This document shows, in pieces, positions 33,101 through 45,949 of a DNA stretch of 64,000 nt. The first letter of the stretch is position 1, and each line of letters opens with the position of its first letter. A model generated the notes under the pieces. The model worked only from the letters and a program-made list of their open reading frames with translations. It was not told the DNA's origin and ran no database searches. Origin of the DNA: Ailurus styani (lineage: Eukaryota; Chordata; Mammalia; Carnivora; Ailuridae); contig LNAC01000279.1 of the NCBI GenBank assembly GCA_002007465.1, positions 1,068,108 to 1,132,107 of the forward strand, in the 5' to 3' direction. The translations under genes were made by a program, and so were the position numbers.

Positions 33101-35378
33101 GGATGGGCAGCTGTGATCTCAGGGGCGCTCCTTGTGTGTGGTCACCAAAGCTGGGCCAGTCCGCGATCTGCAGGGCACTCGCTGCCCCTGGCTCTTGTCC
33201 CGTGAGTCCCTGGGGACACAGCCCTGCCTGGCTTCCCAATGGGGGCGTTTGTTAGGTAGCAGCGTTGAGGAAGGTCTGACTCCTCTGCCCTGCCCCTGGG
33301 CCTGACGGTACCCGGCCAGCCCCCTCCTCTGCCCCCTCCTCCTGCTGCAGCTCTGCAGCCTTGCTCAGGATGGCTCTCCCCCCGACTCCGGACCCCACGC
33401 CAGTCGCTGTCTTGTCATTTCTTCTTTGCACTTGGGGGCCTGTCCTCTGCACTCCTGTTTCAGAGACAGTTTTCCTTCTTACATTCCCTTGATTTAAGGA
33501 GGAGAATGTGCTCTACCTTCTGCACTGGGTCTCACTTGTCCTGGCCCCCTGCCACATTTCTGCAGCGCATTTCATCTGGCTGCTTTCTGCAGCCTTCACC
33601 CCTGCAGGGCGCCGAGGGTGGTGCGGGGGGCTCCCAGCTCAGCCGGCCCTGTCCTCAGAGAGCGGTGGGCACTGCTGCGGAGAGTCGGTCTGCGGGCCAG
33701 CAGAGGCCCTCGGGTCTCAGAGCCCCTCTCTGCCACAGGTACGCCCCACCCCCCTTCGCACGCTGCTGCCTCACTCCGCTTCTTGCAAAAATCAGGTTAT
33801 TGTCCTTGTGTGGCCCCCACACCCGCCGGGGCCACAGCCCTTGTTGCCTCAAGGAACATCACTGGTTCGACCCCTAACGGAGGGTGTCCCTGGAATTTCT
33901 GGATCCTTCTGTGGGCTGCCCGAGCGCTGTGGGTGAGGGTCTGCCCTGCCCCTGGGGTCTGGTCCAACGTGACTGCTTCGGGCGGCTGTGTGACCCAGGC
34001 CCCTTCGCTGAGGAGGAGCTCTCTGCTGGGAGGGCTCACCTGCTGTCCGTGCCACACTCGGACAGAAGAGGGCTGGGTGCCCTTCCTCTGCCCTCTGATG
34101 ACGCCTGAGGGGTCTTCCTGGGGGCGGGAACTCAGTCCCATCCTCTGAGCCACGCCAGCCTGGGCCAGGTGTGGAGGGGATGAACTTAGCCCACAGGGGC
34201 GCCTGCAGGCTGGCAAATGCCCCCAAATATTAGCCATCTGTCATATTTATTTAGCAACTACTGTATGCCAGGAGCTGGTAGTGCACTTCTGGGAATACAG
34301 ACATGCCGTGGTGTCCGTCCCGGATGGGCCACACACTCGGGAGAGGACACAGGCCACTATGCCCCAGACTAGTGCAACGGGGCACATGTTGCAGCACTGG
34401 AAGCCCCCGAGGGCCCTGGTCATGGTCTCTTGTCCAGGGAGCCTTCTCCCTCCTGGAAGGACTCCTCCCGTTGAGGGGCCGTGGCTCCTGCTGGGAGGGA
34501 GGGCGGGATGTCTGTGGCAGACCACGCTGGACCTCAGGTTGGCCTCTGTCACCACGGGGCCTGCCGGCCTTGCTGCTGAGTCATCGAGGGGACTGAGTCT
34601 CCAGGCCCAGCACCCATGTCACACCCAGGCCCTAGCAGGGCCGCTGCACCCAAGGGGGATGGCTTCAGGAGTGACTAACTCATTCCTGCGTGCCTGGTCG
34701 TCTACCCCAGGCCACAGCCAGGCCTGCGGTGGCTGGGTCGGGCGGGGGCCAGGTGGTAGCCGTGGGCTCTGCCCAAAGCCGGCACCTCCTTTCCAGAGGC
34801 TGAGCCCTGCGGGATGGTCTAGAAACGGTCCCTCTGGCCACAGACACTGCCTGGGCTCCCCCTTTTCCTCTCCTGTCATCTGGCCTCAGCTGAGGCCAGG
34901 CCAGCCCATCAGCTACATTCTGATGACCTTGAGCCGCAGGGCAGAGGTCCTCCAGGGCAGTATCTGCCTCTGTGGGGAGTGCGGGAGTGTGCCCAGGCCC
35001 AGGACAGCTTGCGGGTCACCCCGGAGCCCCCACCCCTCCACGGCATGTGGGACCCATGTCATGCAGCCCGCGGGGAGCACAGGGCCTGCCACACTCGGTG
35101 GTCCCGGGACTGGAGGAGCCTGGCTCCTGCAGGGCATGCACTCCCCCGGGCCGGGCCAGGGACTCATCCGTCCTCTGTTCCCCTCGCGTGCCCAGCACAG
35201 CACGTGGCCGTTGACTGGGACACAGCATGCCACGGGACGCATATGTGTGGCTCCCTCTGGGCAAAATCCAGGGTGGGGGGCTGCAGTGCGTCTGTGACCC
35301 TCGGGGCCTCAGTTTCCCCACTGGTGCAGGGGAGCCTCGTCGGGGCCCACATAACCCACCTGTGGTTTCCCGACACAG
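30181..35378. other. Upstream intron of TSPEAR, no KAP gene
   Basis: About 5.2 kb of mostly unique sequence, increasingly GC-rich after 32000. A minus-strand MIR core lies at about 31364-31420 (TTACAGACGAGCAAACTAAGG). About 31590-31960 has LTR-like character (an antisense GGAATAAACAGCC at 31605-31617), but this is only a guess. The long open frames at 34281-35297 and 34979-36070 reflect GC-rich composition. Only the 35379-35599 part of the second is real coding sequence. Confidence 0.5.
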
Positions 35379-35599
35379 ACCTGCGTCCCCTGGACATGCT
35401 GGCAGAAGCCGTCCCTCCACACGGCACCGCGGGCGGAATCAGGGTGACACAGGCGCAGGGCGTGCGAGGACTCCAGCTCTCCACCGCTGCCCCCCACACC
35501 GTGAGCTTCCCTGCATCAAGGATTTTCTTCCGATGTGACCTCTTCCCTGAAGAATTTTCGATCGTCATAACCTTGAAAGTTCCCAATCTTCCCCCGAAG
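35379..35599 (+). CDS. TSPEAR: TSPEAR internal coding exon (probably exon 2)
   Basis: 221 nt: two nucleotides completing a split codon (Asp), then 73 codons, ending in phase 0. It is preceded by the acceptor GGTTTCCCGACACAG and followed by the donor GTCAGT. The translation contains [37 protein letters not shown] and [10 protein letters not shown]. It lines up without gaps with human TSPEAR just after the signal peptide, as I recall that protein, so this is the start of its laminin G/thrombospondin N-terminal-like domain. TSPEAR is secreted and is linked to hair, tooth and hearing disorders in humans. The upstream exon and the next one (encoding text like NEYLLTVVAEE) are not visible in the window. 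The exon sits between the minus/plus KAP group on the left and genes 4-6 on the right. Confidence 0.92.
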
Positions 35600-36741
35600 G
35601 TCAGTGACGCTCTTTACTCTTCACGTTCCTGCGCTACGTCCTCACTGCCCGAGCGCGCGGGCACGGCTGACCTGGACGGTGGCCAGGCACCGCTCCTCGC
35701 TTCCAGCATATCTTTGGGGTCGAGAGTGGCCACGCTGATAGGTCGTGAGATCCCCATCACAGCAACTGTGCAAGCAGAGCTGTGGGACTGTCTGCTGGAT
35801 GTTTGTACTGGTCATTCCTACAACCATAATTTTTCTGGTGGGCTGACCTGTAAAACCCCTTTGGGGTCCAATTACCTGTGCTTTGCAGCCCCGACCACCC
35901 CAGATGCAACTAACATTCCCGTCCCCTCACTCGGCTGGGTGCCCCTGAAGGTGAGGCCCCACGGTGCCCATTGCTGCTTCCGTGCGGGGCCCCAGACAGT
36001 GCCCGTCGCAGGTGTACGACCGAGTCAGGATCCTCAGCTCAGGAAGGAAAGCCCTCAGCCCTGGTCCTGACCCTCCTTGTTGGTTTGCTTGTGGGAAGGC
36101 GACCCTCCCCGCCGCGCCCTGTGGACGTCTGCTCACAAAAGCCTTTTCGTTCGTGCCTTCAACTCTGCTGAGTTTTCTATTCCAGTCATCGTGTTTTCCC
36201 TGTCCTATAATTTCTGTTTTCTTCTGTTTTATGTAAATTCCACTTCTCATTTTGTCCGCTACTGCCCTGCGCACCACTCCAGTATCTGGACACGAGGACT
36301 CCATTGTGTGGACGACTCCACGTGGTACACCCGCAGGCTGGCTCGCTGTGCCCTCCCCCTTCATTTTCCACCATGCTCACAGTGTTCAGGCAGAACTGGG
36401 GTTTCAGGACCAGCTTTTACCCCAGCGCCTCTTTCGAGGGTATTAGATGCAGCATGTGTGAGGAACACATTCTGTCCCCGAGGGGACCCTGCCCGGGGGA
36501 CTCAAACTGTGTCCCTCCAGAAGCATGTTTTATGCACATGGCTTTATTTATGTTGTTTCGAACACAATCTGTCAATGAAACAACTCTGAGCTTACATAAA
36601 TAAACGTACAATAATTTTAGGAACGTATTTTATACCCGTGATTGAATGAAGGATGACGTGGTGAAATCCTCACATATGTAAATGACACTGTGGGTTTCAC
36701 GTGAATATGAGGGTATGAGCAACAGTTCTAGACATGTGCCT
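35600..36741. other. Downstream intron of TSPEAR, first part
   Basis: No gene recognised. It contains unique sequence with an AT-rich segment after about 36500. Confidence 0.4.
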
Positions 36742-36756
36742 CTAATGGGTACTTTT

Positions 36757-36934
36757 TTTTTTTAAAGACTTTATTCATTTGTTTGACGGAGAGAGATCAC
36801 AAGTAGGCAGAGAGAGAGGGGGAAGCAAGCTCCCTGCCAAGCAGAGAGCCCAATTCGGGGCTCGTTCCCAGGACCCTGAGATCATGACCTGAGCCGAAGG
36901 CAGAGGTTTAACCCACTGAGCCACCCAGGCGCCC
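36757..36934 (-). mobile_element. CanSINE
   Basis: Minus-strand copy ending CACCCAGGCGCCC, with near-perfect duplication CTAATGGGTACTTTTT / CTAATGTGTACTTTTT on its two sides. Confidence 0.93.
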
Positions 36935-39854
36935 CTAATGTGTACTTTTTTAAAGCTTTTATTTAAATTCCAGTTAATTACATACAGTGTGGTATCAGTT
37001 TCAGAGGAACAATATAGTGATTCAACACTTCCATTCATCACCTGGTGCTCATCACCATGGGTCCCCCCGACTCTCCATCCTTTGCCTCCCCATCCCCCCG
37101 CCCACCTCCCCTCCATAACCATCCGTGTGTTCTCTAGAGTTGAGTCTGTTTCTCCATTTGCCACACTCTCTCTCTCTCATGTTCCTTTGCTCACTTGTTT
37201 TGTTTCTTAAATTCCATATGTCAGTGAGATCATTTGTCTTTCTCTGACTTATTTCGCTTAGCATAACTCTCTGTAGCTCCATCCGTGTCACTGCAAATGG
37301 CAAGATGTCATTCTTTTTTTATAGCCGAGTAATATTCCATTATATATATTCACCATTTCTTGATCCATTCATCCGTTGATGGATGCCTGGCTGTTTCCAT
37401 AGTTTGGCTACTGAGGATAATGCTGCTATAAACATCAGGGTGCATGTATCTCTTCAAATTACTGTTTTTGTATTTTGGGGGTAAATACCTAGTACTGAAA
37501 TTGCTGGGTGGTAGGGCAGCTGTATTTGTAACTTTTTGAGGAACCTCCATACTGTTTTCCAGAGTGGCTGACCCAGCTTGCATTCCCACCAACAGTGCAC
37601 GAGGGTTCCCCTTTCTCCACACCCTCGCCAACACCTGTTGTTTCTCATGTTGTTGATTTTAGCCATCCTGGCAGGTGTGAGGTGGTATCTCACTGTGGTT
37701 TGGATTTGTATTTCCCTGATGATGAGCAATGTTAAGCATCTTTATGTGTGTCTGTTGGCCATCTGGATGTTTTCTTTGGAGAAATGTCTGTTCATGTCTT
37801 CTGCCCATTTTTCAATTGAATTATTTGTTTTTTGGGGTATTGAGTTTTATAAGTTCTATATAGATTTTGGATATCTACCCTTTATCTGTTATGTCATTTA
37901 CAAATATCTTCTCCCATTCCATAGGTTGCCTTTTAGTTTTGTCGATGGTTTTCTTTTCTGTGCAGAAGATTTTTATTTTGATATAGTCCCAATAGTTTAT
38001 ATTTGCTTTTGTTTCCCTTGCCTCAGGAGATGTAACTAGAAACATGTTGTTATGGCCGATGTCACAGGAATTACTGTCCATGTTCTCTTCCAGGATTTTT
38101 ATGGTTTCAGATCTCACATTTAGGTCTTTCATCCCTTTTGAATTTATTTTTGTGCCTGGTGTAAGAAAATGGTCCCATTTCATTCTTCTGCACATGGCTG
38201 TCCAGTTTTCCCAACATCATATGTTGAAGAGACTGTCTTTTTTACATTGGATATTCTTTCCTGCTTTGTCAAAGGTTAGTTGACCATAGAGTGGTGGGTT
38301 TATTTCAGAATTTTCTATTCTGTTCCATTGATCTGTGTGTCTATTTTGTGTCAGTACCGTACTGCCTTGATGATTACGGTTTTGTAATAGAACTTGAAGT
38401 CTGGAATTGTGATGCTGCCAACTTTGGTGTTCTTTTTTAGGGTTGCTTTAGCTATTCAGGGTCTTCTGTGGTTCCATACAAATGTTAGGATTGTTTGTTC
38501 CAGCTCTGTGAAAAATGTTTTTGGTATTTTGATAGGGATTGTGTGAAATGTGTAGATTGCTTTGTGGCATATAGACATATCAATGATATTTGTTTCTAGT
38601 CCATGAGCATGGAATGCCTTTCCATTTCTTTCTGTCATCTTCAATTTCTTTCATAAATATTCTATAGTTTTCAGATCTTTTACCTCTTTGGTTAGGTTTA
38701 TTCCTAGTTACCTTACTGTTTTTGTGCAACTGTAAATGGGATTGATTCCTTGTTTTCCCTTTCTGCTACTTCACTATTCGTGTATAGAAATGCAACAGAC
38801 CTGTACATTGATTTTGTGTCCTGCACTTTGTTGAATTCATGAACCAGTTCTAGCAGTTTTTTGGTAGAGTCTTTTGGGTTTTCTAGAGTATCATATTGTC
38901 TGCAAATTGTGGAAGTTTGACTTTTTCCTTGCCAATTCAGATGCCTTTTATTTCTTTTTGTTGTCTGATTAATAAGGCTGGGACTTCCAGCACTATGTTG
39001 AATAACATTGGTGAGAGTGGACATGTCTGTCTTGTTTCTGACCTTAGGGGAAAAGCTCTTGGTTTTTCCCCATTGAAGAGGATGTTCACTGTGAATTTTC
39101 TTATATGGTTTTTACTATCTCGAGGTATGGTCCCTCTCTCCCTACTTTGTTGAGGATTTTTATCATGAATGGATGTTATACTTCATCAAATGCTTTTTCT
39201 GCGTCTATTGAAATGACCAAATGGTCCTTATCCTTTCTCTTGTTGATTTGGTGTGTCACATTGATGGATTTGCAAATACTGAACCATCCTTTATACTGAA
39301 TAAATCTTGCTCGATTGTGGTAAATGATTTTTTTAATGTATTGTTGGATTCAGTTTGCTAGTATCTTATTGAGAATTTTTGTATCCATGTTCACCAGGGA
39401 TATTGGCCCATCGTTCCCTTTTTTTTAGCAGTGTCTTTATCTGGTTTTGGTATCAGGGTAATGCTGCCCTCATAGAATGAATTTGGAAGTTTTCCTTCCT
39501 CTTCTATTTTTTTTAAAATAGTTTGAGAAGAATGGCTATTAACTCTTTAAATGTCCAGTTGAGTTCCCCTGGGAAACCATCTGGTCCTGGACTTTTGTTT
39601 GTTGGGAGTTTTTATATTATTGACTCAATTTCTTTGCTGGTTATGGTTCTGTTCAAGTTCTCTATTTCTTCCTGTTTCAGGTTTGGTAGTTTGTATGTTT
39701 TTAGGAATTTATCTATGTCTTCCAGGTTGTTAATTTGTTGGCATATGGTTTTTCATAATATTCTCTTATGATTGTATTTCTGTGGTATTGGTTGTGATCT
39801 CTCCCTTTCATTCGTGATTTTATTTATTTGGGTCCTTTCTCTTTTCTTTTTTTT

Positions 39855-40054
39855 TCCTAAGATTTTATTTATTTATTTTTCAGAGAGAGAGAGAGAGAGG
39901 GAGAGAACAAGCAGGGGAGCAGCAGGTAGAGGAAGGGGACAAGCAGACTCCCTGCTGAGCAGGGAGCCCAATGTGGGACTTGATCCCAGGACCCTGGAAA
40001 TCATGACCTGAACTGAAGGCAGACGCTTAACTGACTGAGCCACCGAGGTGCCCC
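39855..40054 (-). mobile_element. CanSINE inside the L1
   Basis: Minus-strand copy ending GCCACCGAGGTGCCCC, flanked by TCCTTTCTCTT repeats. Confidence 0.92.
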
Positions 40055-40203
40055 ATCCTTTCTCTTCTGTTTTTGATAAGTCTGGCCAAGGGGTCTATCA
40101 ATTTTATTAATATTTTCAAAGAACCAGCTTCTAGTTTCATTGATCTGTTATACTGGGGTTTTTGTTTGTTTGTTTCTGTATTGTTTATTTCTGCTCTAAT
40201 CTC

Positions 40204-40358
40204 TTTTTAAACAGTTTTATTTATTTATTTGGCAGAGAGAGAATGAGCAGGAGGGAGGATCAGGGGGAGATGGAGAACCAGACTCCCTGACAAGCACCCA
40301 GGACCCTGAGATCATGACCCGAACAGACACTTAACCGACTGGGCCACCCAGGCAGCCC
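40204..40358 (-). mobile_element. CanSINE, internally shortened
   Basis: Minus-strand copy of about 155 bp, lacking part of the middle (the 'GGGAGCCCAATGCGGGGCT' segment), ending GGGCCACCCAGGCAGCCC. Confidence 0.85.
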
Positions 40359-41849
40359 AATTTCTGCCCTAAACTTTATTATCTCCCTTCTTCTGCTGGC
40401 TTAGGCTTTATTTGCTATTCCTTTTCTAGTTCCTTTAGGTGTAAAGTTAGGTTGTGTATTTTAGACTTTTCTTGTTTCTAGAAAAAGGCCTGTATTGCTG
40501 TGTACTTCCCTCTCAGAACTGCCTTTGCTGCAGCCCAAAGGTTCTGAGCTGTTGTGTTTTCATTTTATTTGTTTTCATGTATTTTTAAAATTTCCTCCTT
40601 AATTTCCCGGTTAAACTGTTCATTCTTCAGTAGGATGTTCTATAACCTCCATGTATTTGTGGTCTTTCCAAATTTTTTCTTATGTTTGACTACAAGTTTC
40701 ATAGTGTTGTGGTCTAATCATATGCATGGTATATGAGCCCAGTCTTTTGGTATCAGCTGAGACCAGGTTTGCGACCCAATATGTGATCTGTTCTGGAGAA
40801 TGTACCACGTTCACTCAAGAAGCATGTGTGTTCTGCTGTTTAGGATGGAATGCTCTGAATATATCGTCAAGTCTGTCTGGTCCAGGTTATCATTCAAAGC
40901 CCTTGTTTCCTTGTTGATCTTCTGCTAAGATGATGTGCCCGTTGCTCTGAGTGGGATGTTAGAGTCCCCTACTATTATTGTATTATTATCAATGAGTTTC
41001 CTTGTGTTCATTATTAATTGTTGCATGTATTTGGATGCTCCCAAGTTAGGGGCATAAATATTTACAGTTGCTAGATCTTCTTGACGGATTGACCCCTTGA
41101 TTATGACATAGTATCCTCCTTCATCTCTTGCTGCAGTCTTTGTTTTAAAGCCTATCTTGCCACATCTAAGTATTGCTACTCCAGCTTTCTTTTGACGTCC
41201 ATTTGCATGACAGATGTTTCTCCTTCCCTGCACTTTCTGCAGGTGTTTTTAGGTCTAAAGTGGATCTCGTGTAGGCAGCACTCAGTGATTTTTTTAACAG
41301 CTTTGTTGGGCTACAATTAACATACTACACAATTTCCTATTTGAAGTGTGCAATTCAGTGATGTTCCGTGTCCAGCTTCTGTGCAGCCCTCGCTGTGGGC
41401 AGTTTGCAATTTGCCATCACTTTGGGAGGAAGCCCTGTGCCCTTCAGCTACCCCTGCTCTGTGCCCCCAGCAACTAGTTTACATTCTGTCCTATTAGTTT
41501 GCCTACTCTGGACATATACTATAAATGGACTACATTCACATATATATGGTCTTTCTCCTGGGTTCTTTTATGTAATGTGTCTTCAAGGTTCATCTGTGTG
41601 AAAGTGCTCATCAGTACTTCATTCCTTTCTATGGCTAAATAATGTTCAACTGTATGGACATACTACAGTTTGCTTATCCATTCATCAGGTGAGGGATGTT
41701 TGGGTCATTTCTACCTTTTGGCTACAGTGAATAGTGCTGCTATAAACATTCATGTACATGATTTAGTGTTGACATATATTTTTAATTCTCTTGGGTACAT
41801 ACTTAGGTGTCGAATTACTGGGTCATGTGGTAACTATACGATTAACTTC

Positions 41850-42012
41850 TTTTTTAAGCAGAGGCCAGAGAGAAAGGGAGAGAGAGAATCTTAAGCAGGC
41901 TCCATGCCCAGCATAGAGCCCAACATGAGGCTCGATCTCACAACCCTGGGACCATGACCTGAGTGGAAATCAAGAGTCGGATGCTTAACTTACTGAGCCA
42001 CCCAGGCGGCTC
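41850..42012 (-). mobile_element. CanSINE, older
   Basis: Minus-strand copy ending GAGCCACCCAGGCGGCTCT, diverged and shorter than full length. Confidence 0.85.
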
Positions 42013-43657
42013 TCTATGATTAACTTTTTAGTAGTTGCCAGATTGTTTGCCTAGGTAGCTGCTCCATCTTGCAATTTTTCCACATCCTTGTCAACACTTC
42101 TTATGACCTGATTTTTTTATTCTAGCCATGTTCATGGGCAACACATGGCATCGCACTGGGGCCTCGATTTGCATTCCCTGATGAATAATGATGTTGTCTG
42201 TTTTTTCCTGTGTGTTGGCTGTTTGTCTATCTTTTTGGAGAAATATCTCTTTAAGTTCTTTGCCCAGTTTTAATAGGATTATTTTCTTCTTTATTGTGCA
42301 GTTATACACTCTCTATATATCTTAAATAGAAGCCTCTTATCACATATGTGATTTGCAAATATTTTCTCCCATTCTGTAGGTTGTCTTTTCACTTTGGCAG
42401 TGTCCTTTGAAGCAGAAAACCTTTTAATTTAGATGAAGTTAGATTTATCTTTTTTTTCTTGCTTATACTTTTAGTTTCATATCTTAGGATCCATTGCCAA
42501 ATCTGAGGTCATGAAAATCTACCCCAATGTTTACTTCTAAGAATTTTATAGCATTAGTGATTTTATTTTGGTCTTAGGTCCACGTGAGTTAACTTTTACA
42601 TATGGTGAGAAGTAGGGGTCCACTTCCTTCTTTTGCACATGGATGTCCAGTGGTCCCAGCACCTTTTGTTGAAGACACTATACTTTCCCTTTTGAGTGGC
42701 CTTAATCCCTTGTTGAAATCAATTGACTATAGATATATGGGTTTATTTCTGGACTCTCAATTGTATTCCACTGATAAATGAATAAATACCAATTTATTGT
42801 CTATCCTTATGCCGTACCAGACTGTCTCAATGACTATAGCTTTGTAGTAAATTTTGAAATAGGTAAATGTGAGTCTTCCATATTTGTTCTTTTTCAAGAT
42901 TGTTTTGGCTTATTCTGCATTCCTTGTAAGTCCATATGAATTTTAACATCAACTTGTCAACTTGTACTAAGAAGTCAGCTTGGATTCCGACAGGGATTGC
43001 ATAAATACATAAATGGGAGATTATTGCTGTACTCACAGTGTCAGCTCTTCTGACACCATAAAAAGGGATGTTTTCCCACAGATTTAGATTTTCTTTAACA
43101 AAACAAAAATGATGTTCTATGGTTTTCAGAGCACTAGTTTTGCAGTTATCTTGTTCCTAAGTGCTTATTCATTTTATCTAATTTGTATTGGCATACAGTT
43201 GTTCATACCATTTCTCTGTAATCCTTTTTATTTCTGTAAGGCTGACAACAGTGCCTCCTCTTTCATTTCTGATTCTTATCATTTGAGTCTTCTCCCTCTC
43301 TTCCTCTCTTTTTTATGATCAGTGTAGCTAAAGTGTCAATTTTTTGATCTTTTCAAAGAGCCTGTTTTATTGATTTTTCTTTATTGTTTTTCTATTCTCT
43401 ATTTCACTTATTTATGCCCTACTCTTTATTATTTCCTTCCTTCTGCTTGTCTGCAGTGTCTTAAAGTGGAAGTTTAGGTTATTGATTTGAGACCTTTCTT
43501 CTTTCTTAATATAGGTACTTATTAGCTATAAATCTCTAAGAAGTGTTTTAGCTGCTTCCTGTAAATTCTGGTATTTTGTTCTTCACTTTCATTTAAAAGT
43601 ATTTTATGATTTCCCTTTTGATTCTTCTTTGACCTTTTATTTAGGAGTGTGCTGTTT

Positions 43658-43875
43658 AATTTATGAATCCCCTCATTTTTTTTCTGTTACTAAATTCTAA
43701 TTTCACTCCATTGTGGTCAGAGAACATATTTTGTGTTCTATCCATTTTAACGAATTGGGGGTTGTTAATTTATGAATCCCCTCAGTTTTTTTCTGTTACT
43801 AAATTCTAATTTCACTCCATTGTGGTCAGAGAACATACTTTGTGTTCTATCCATTTTAACAAATTGGGGGTTGTT
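43658..43875. repeat. 109-bp tandem duplication inside the old L1
   Basis: Copy 1 43658-43766 and copy 2 43767-43875, both starting AATTTATGAATCCCCTCA and ending TTGGGGGTTGTT, with a handful of differences. Confidence 0.92.
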
Positions 43876-44457
43876 TTATGGCATAGCCTATGTTCTATCC
43901 TAGTGGATGTGCCATGTGCATTTCCAAAGAAGGATATTCTACTGTTCTTGGCCAAGGTGTCCAATAGATGTCCATTAGGTCTTGCTGGTTTATAGTGCTG
44001 TACTTTGTGTCCTTGTTATCTTCCCTCCAGTAGTTCTATCTATTCTTGAAATTGGGATAGTGAGGTCTTCAACTAATATTATTGTGTATTTTTTTCCTTT
44101 ATGCCTGTCACCTTTTGCTTTGTGTATTTTGGTGCTGTTATTATTTGCATATATGTTTATAATTATATATTCTTCATGGATTGACCTTTTTATCATTATA
44201 ATATGTCCCTCTTTTTGTCTAGTAACAATTTTTGCTTTAAGTCTACTTTATCTGATGTTAGTAAAATATGAATATTTTCTTATGGCTGCTGTTTCCATGA
44301 TATATCTTTTTCTATCCTTTTGCTTTCAATCTAGCTGTATCTTTTACTCTAAAGTGTGTCTCCTATAATGAGTGTATAATTTAATCTCAGTTTTATCCTG
44401 CCTAACAATCTTCCCTTTGATTGTATCAATTAACTCATAATTAATGTTATTATGGAT

Positions 44458-44905
44458 ATATAGTTGATCCTCATCATTCATGGATTTTGCATTTGCAACT
44501 TCACCTACTCACTAAAATTGATTTTTAACCTCAAAGTCAATACTCATGGTGCCTTCACAGTTATTTGTGGACACGCACAGGACAGCAAAACATTGGGTGT
44601 CCCACATTCATGTTGCCAGCTGAGGTCAAACAACTCTGCCTCTTGTTTTAGCTCATGCTGCAAATACTATCCTGTGCTGTCTATTTAAGCCATATTTTCC
44701 AGGCTTTTGTGCTTCATATTAGTAATGTCACAGTTTGAAATGGCCTCCTAAGTGCAAAAAGGCTGTGACATGTCACCACACAGGGAAAATACATGTGTTA
44801 GATAAGCTTCATTATGCGGTGAGCTATATTGCTATTGGAAGTGATCTCAGTGTTAAAGAGTCAGCAGTGAATAATAAGTATTCATTGTGAAATAATAATG
44901 TATAT
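44458..44905 (+). mobile_element. Tigger-type DNA transposon fossil, second copy
   Basis: Same family as 18205-18790: CATTCATGGATTTTGCATTTGC, GCCAGCTGAGGTCAAACAA. A decayed transposase N-terminus is visible as DKLHYAVSYIAIGSDLSV (at about 44803-44855), resembling the pogo/Tigger helix-turn-helix region. Confidence 0.6.
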
Positions 44906-44949
44906 TGACATATATATGTAATAAAATATATACATTTCTGTTCCTCGTT

Positions 44950-45655
44950 CTTGCTAATATTTGGTCTTTGACCCCAGTTTCTGATGCTGAACTCCTAAAT
45001 CTCTTGGAATTTCCTGGGTGGTAGGAACGATTTTTGTTATAACGCAGTGATTCTTAGTTGGCTTCGGGATGGAGGCTACTCACCAGAAAGACCAAGCTTT
45101 GATTAGAAGCTTGGTGCTTTCAGGCCCATCCCCATACTCAGGAAAGAGGAGAGGGGCTAGAAATTGAGTTAATAATAAATCATGCCTACATGATAAAGCC
45201 TCCATAAAAATCCCAAATGTATGGAATTCTGAGACCTTCCAGTTTGCTGAATGTGTCCACGTGCCAGGAGGGTGGCACAGCCCAATTCCACAGGGAGAGA
45301 AGCTCCTTCACTCAGGGCCCCTGCAGACCTCGCCCTCTTTATCCTTCCATGTGGCTATTTGTCTGTATCCTAAAAATATCCCTTGCAGTGAGTCAGCAGT
45401 AGGAAGTCAGCTCTTTTCTTGGGTTTTGTGAGCTGCTCTAGCAAAGTATTGAACCCAAGGAGGAGGTCATGGGAACCTCTAATTTGTAGCCAAGTCAGAC
45501 AGAAGTTGCAGGTAACTAGGCATCTACTGTCTTATGGGTCTGAACTCTTAACCTGGGGTTCTGCACTAGTGTTGGAATGAAACTGAACTGTGGGACACCC
45601 AGAGGGTGTTAGAGAGCTGGTCCGTGGGAAAAACTCACACACCTGGTGTCAGAAG
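44950..45655 (+). mobile_element. Ancient LTR-like interspersed repeat
   Basis: Contains [26 protein letters not shown] text (45188-45210), TGAGCTGCTCTAGCAAAGTA and GGGAAAAACTCACACACCTGG. These recur together in a common old mammalian repeat that I remember as LTR-like. The family is not resolved. Confidence 0.5.
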
Positions 45656-45949
45656 CCTTACCCATGAGTGAAGGATGACGCCGCGTTTTTCCTAGGCACA
45701 CATAGAAGGCAGCTCTGTATTGTTCAGTGGACGAAAATGGGACCAGGGCCCACAGGAAACTAACTCTAGTTCCCCCTCGGAGCGATGGGTCAATATTTGC
45801 TAATCCAATATGTGCAGCGGTTGTCCGTAACATGGTTGTCGCCGGTGGTGCAAATGGGCGGCGGCTGGGTCTTGCTTCCTCCGTCTCAGGTCTCTTACGT
45901 GTGTGTCCCTCTTGTCCTTCTTTGGCGCACTCTTTTGCACTTAGCAAAT

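Larger units (their letters stand above)
36946..41275 (-). mobile_element. 5'-truncated L1, minus strand, with nested SINEs
   Basis: Antisense L1 of the same general type as the one at 1311-9391: 3'UTR at about 36950-37200 (TCACCTGGTGCTCATCACC), ORF2 C-terminus at 37350-37729 ([16 protein letters not shown]), reverse transcriptase across about 38400-39650, and endonuclease at 40925-41233 ('AVVNIYAPN'-type text, here ATVNIYAPNLG, and NTIIVGDSN). It stops inside the endonuclease region at about 41275, so ORF1 and the 5'UTR are missing. Several frameshifts inactivate ORF2. Two CanSINEs lie within. Confidence 0.9.
41285..44450 (-). mobile_element. Ancient L1 (L1M type), minus strand
   Basis: Antisense L1M: 3' end AACAGCTTTGTTGGGCTACAATTAAC near 41298, ATGGCTAAATAATGTTCAACTG near 41632, ORF2 C-terminal and reverse transcriptase regions on to about 44450. 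It is interrupted by a CanSINE at 41850-42012 and carries a 109-bp internal tandem duplication (43658-43875). Confidence 0.8.
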
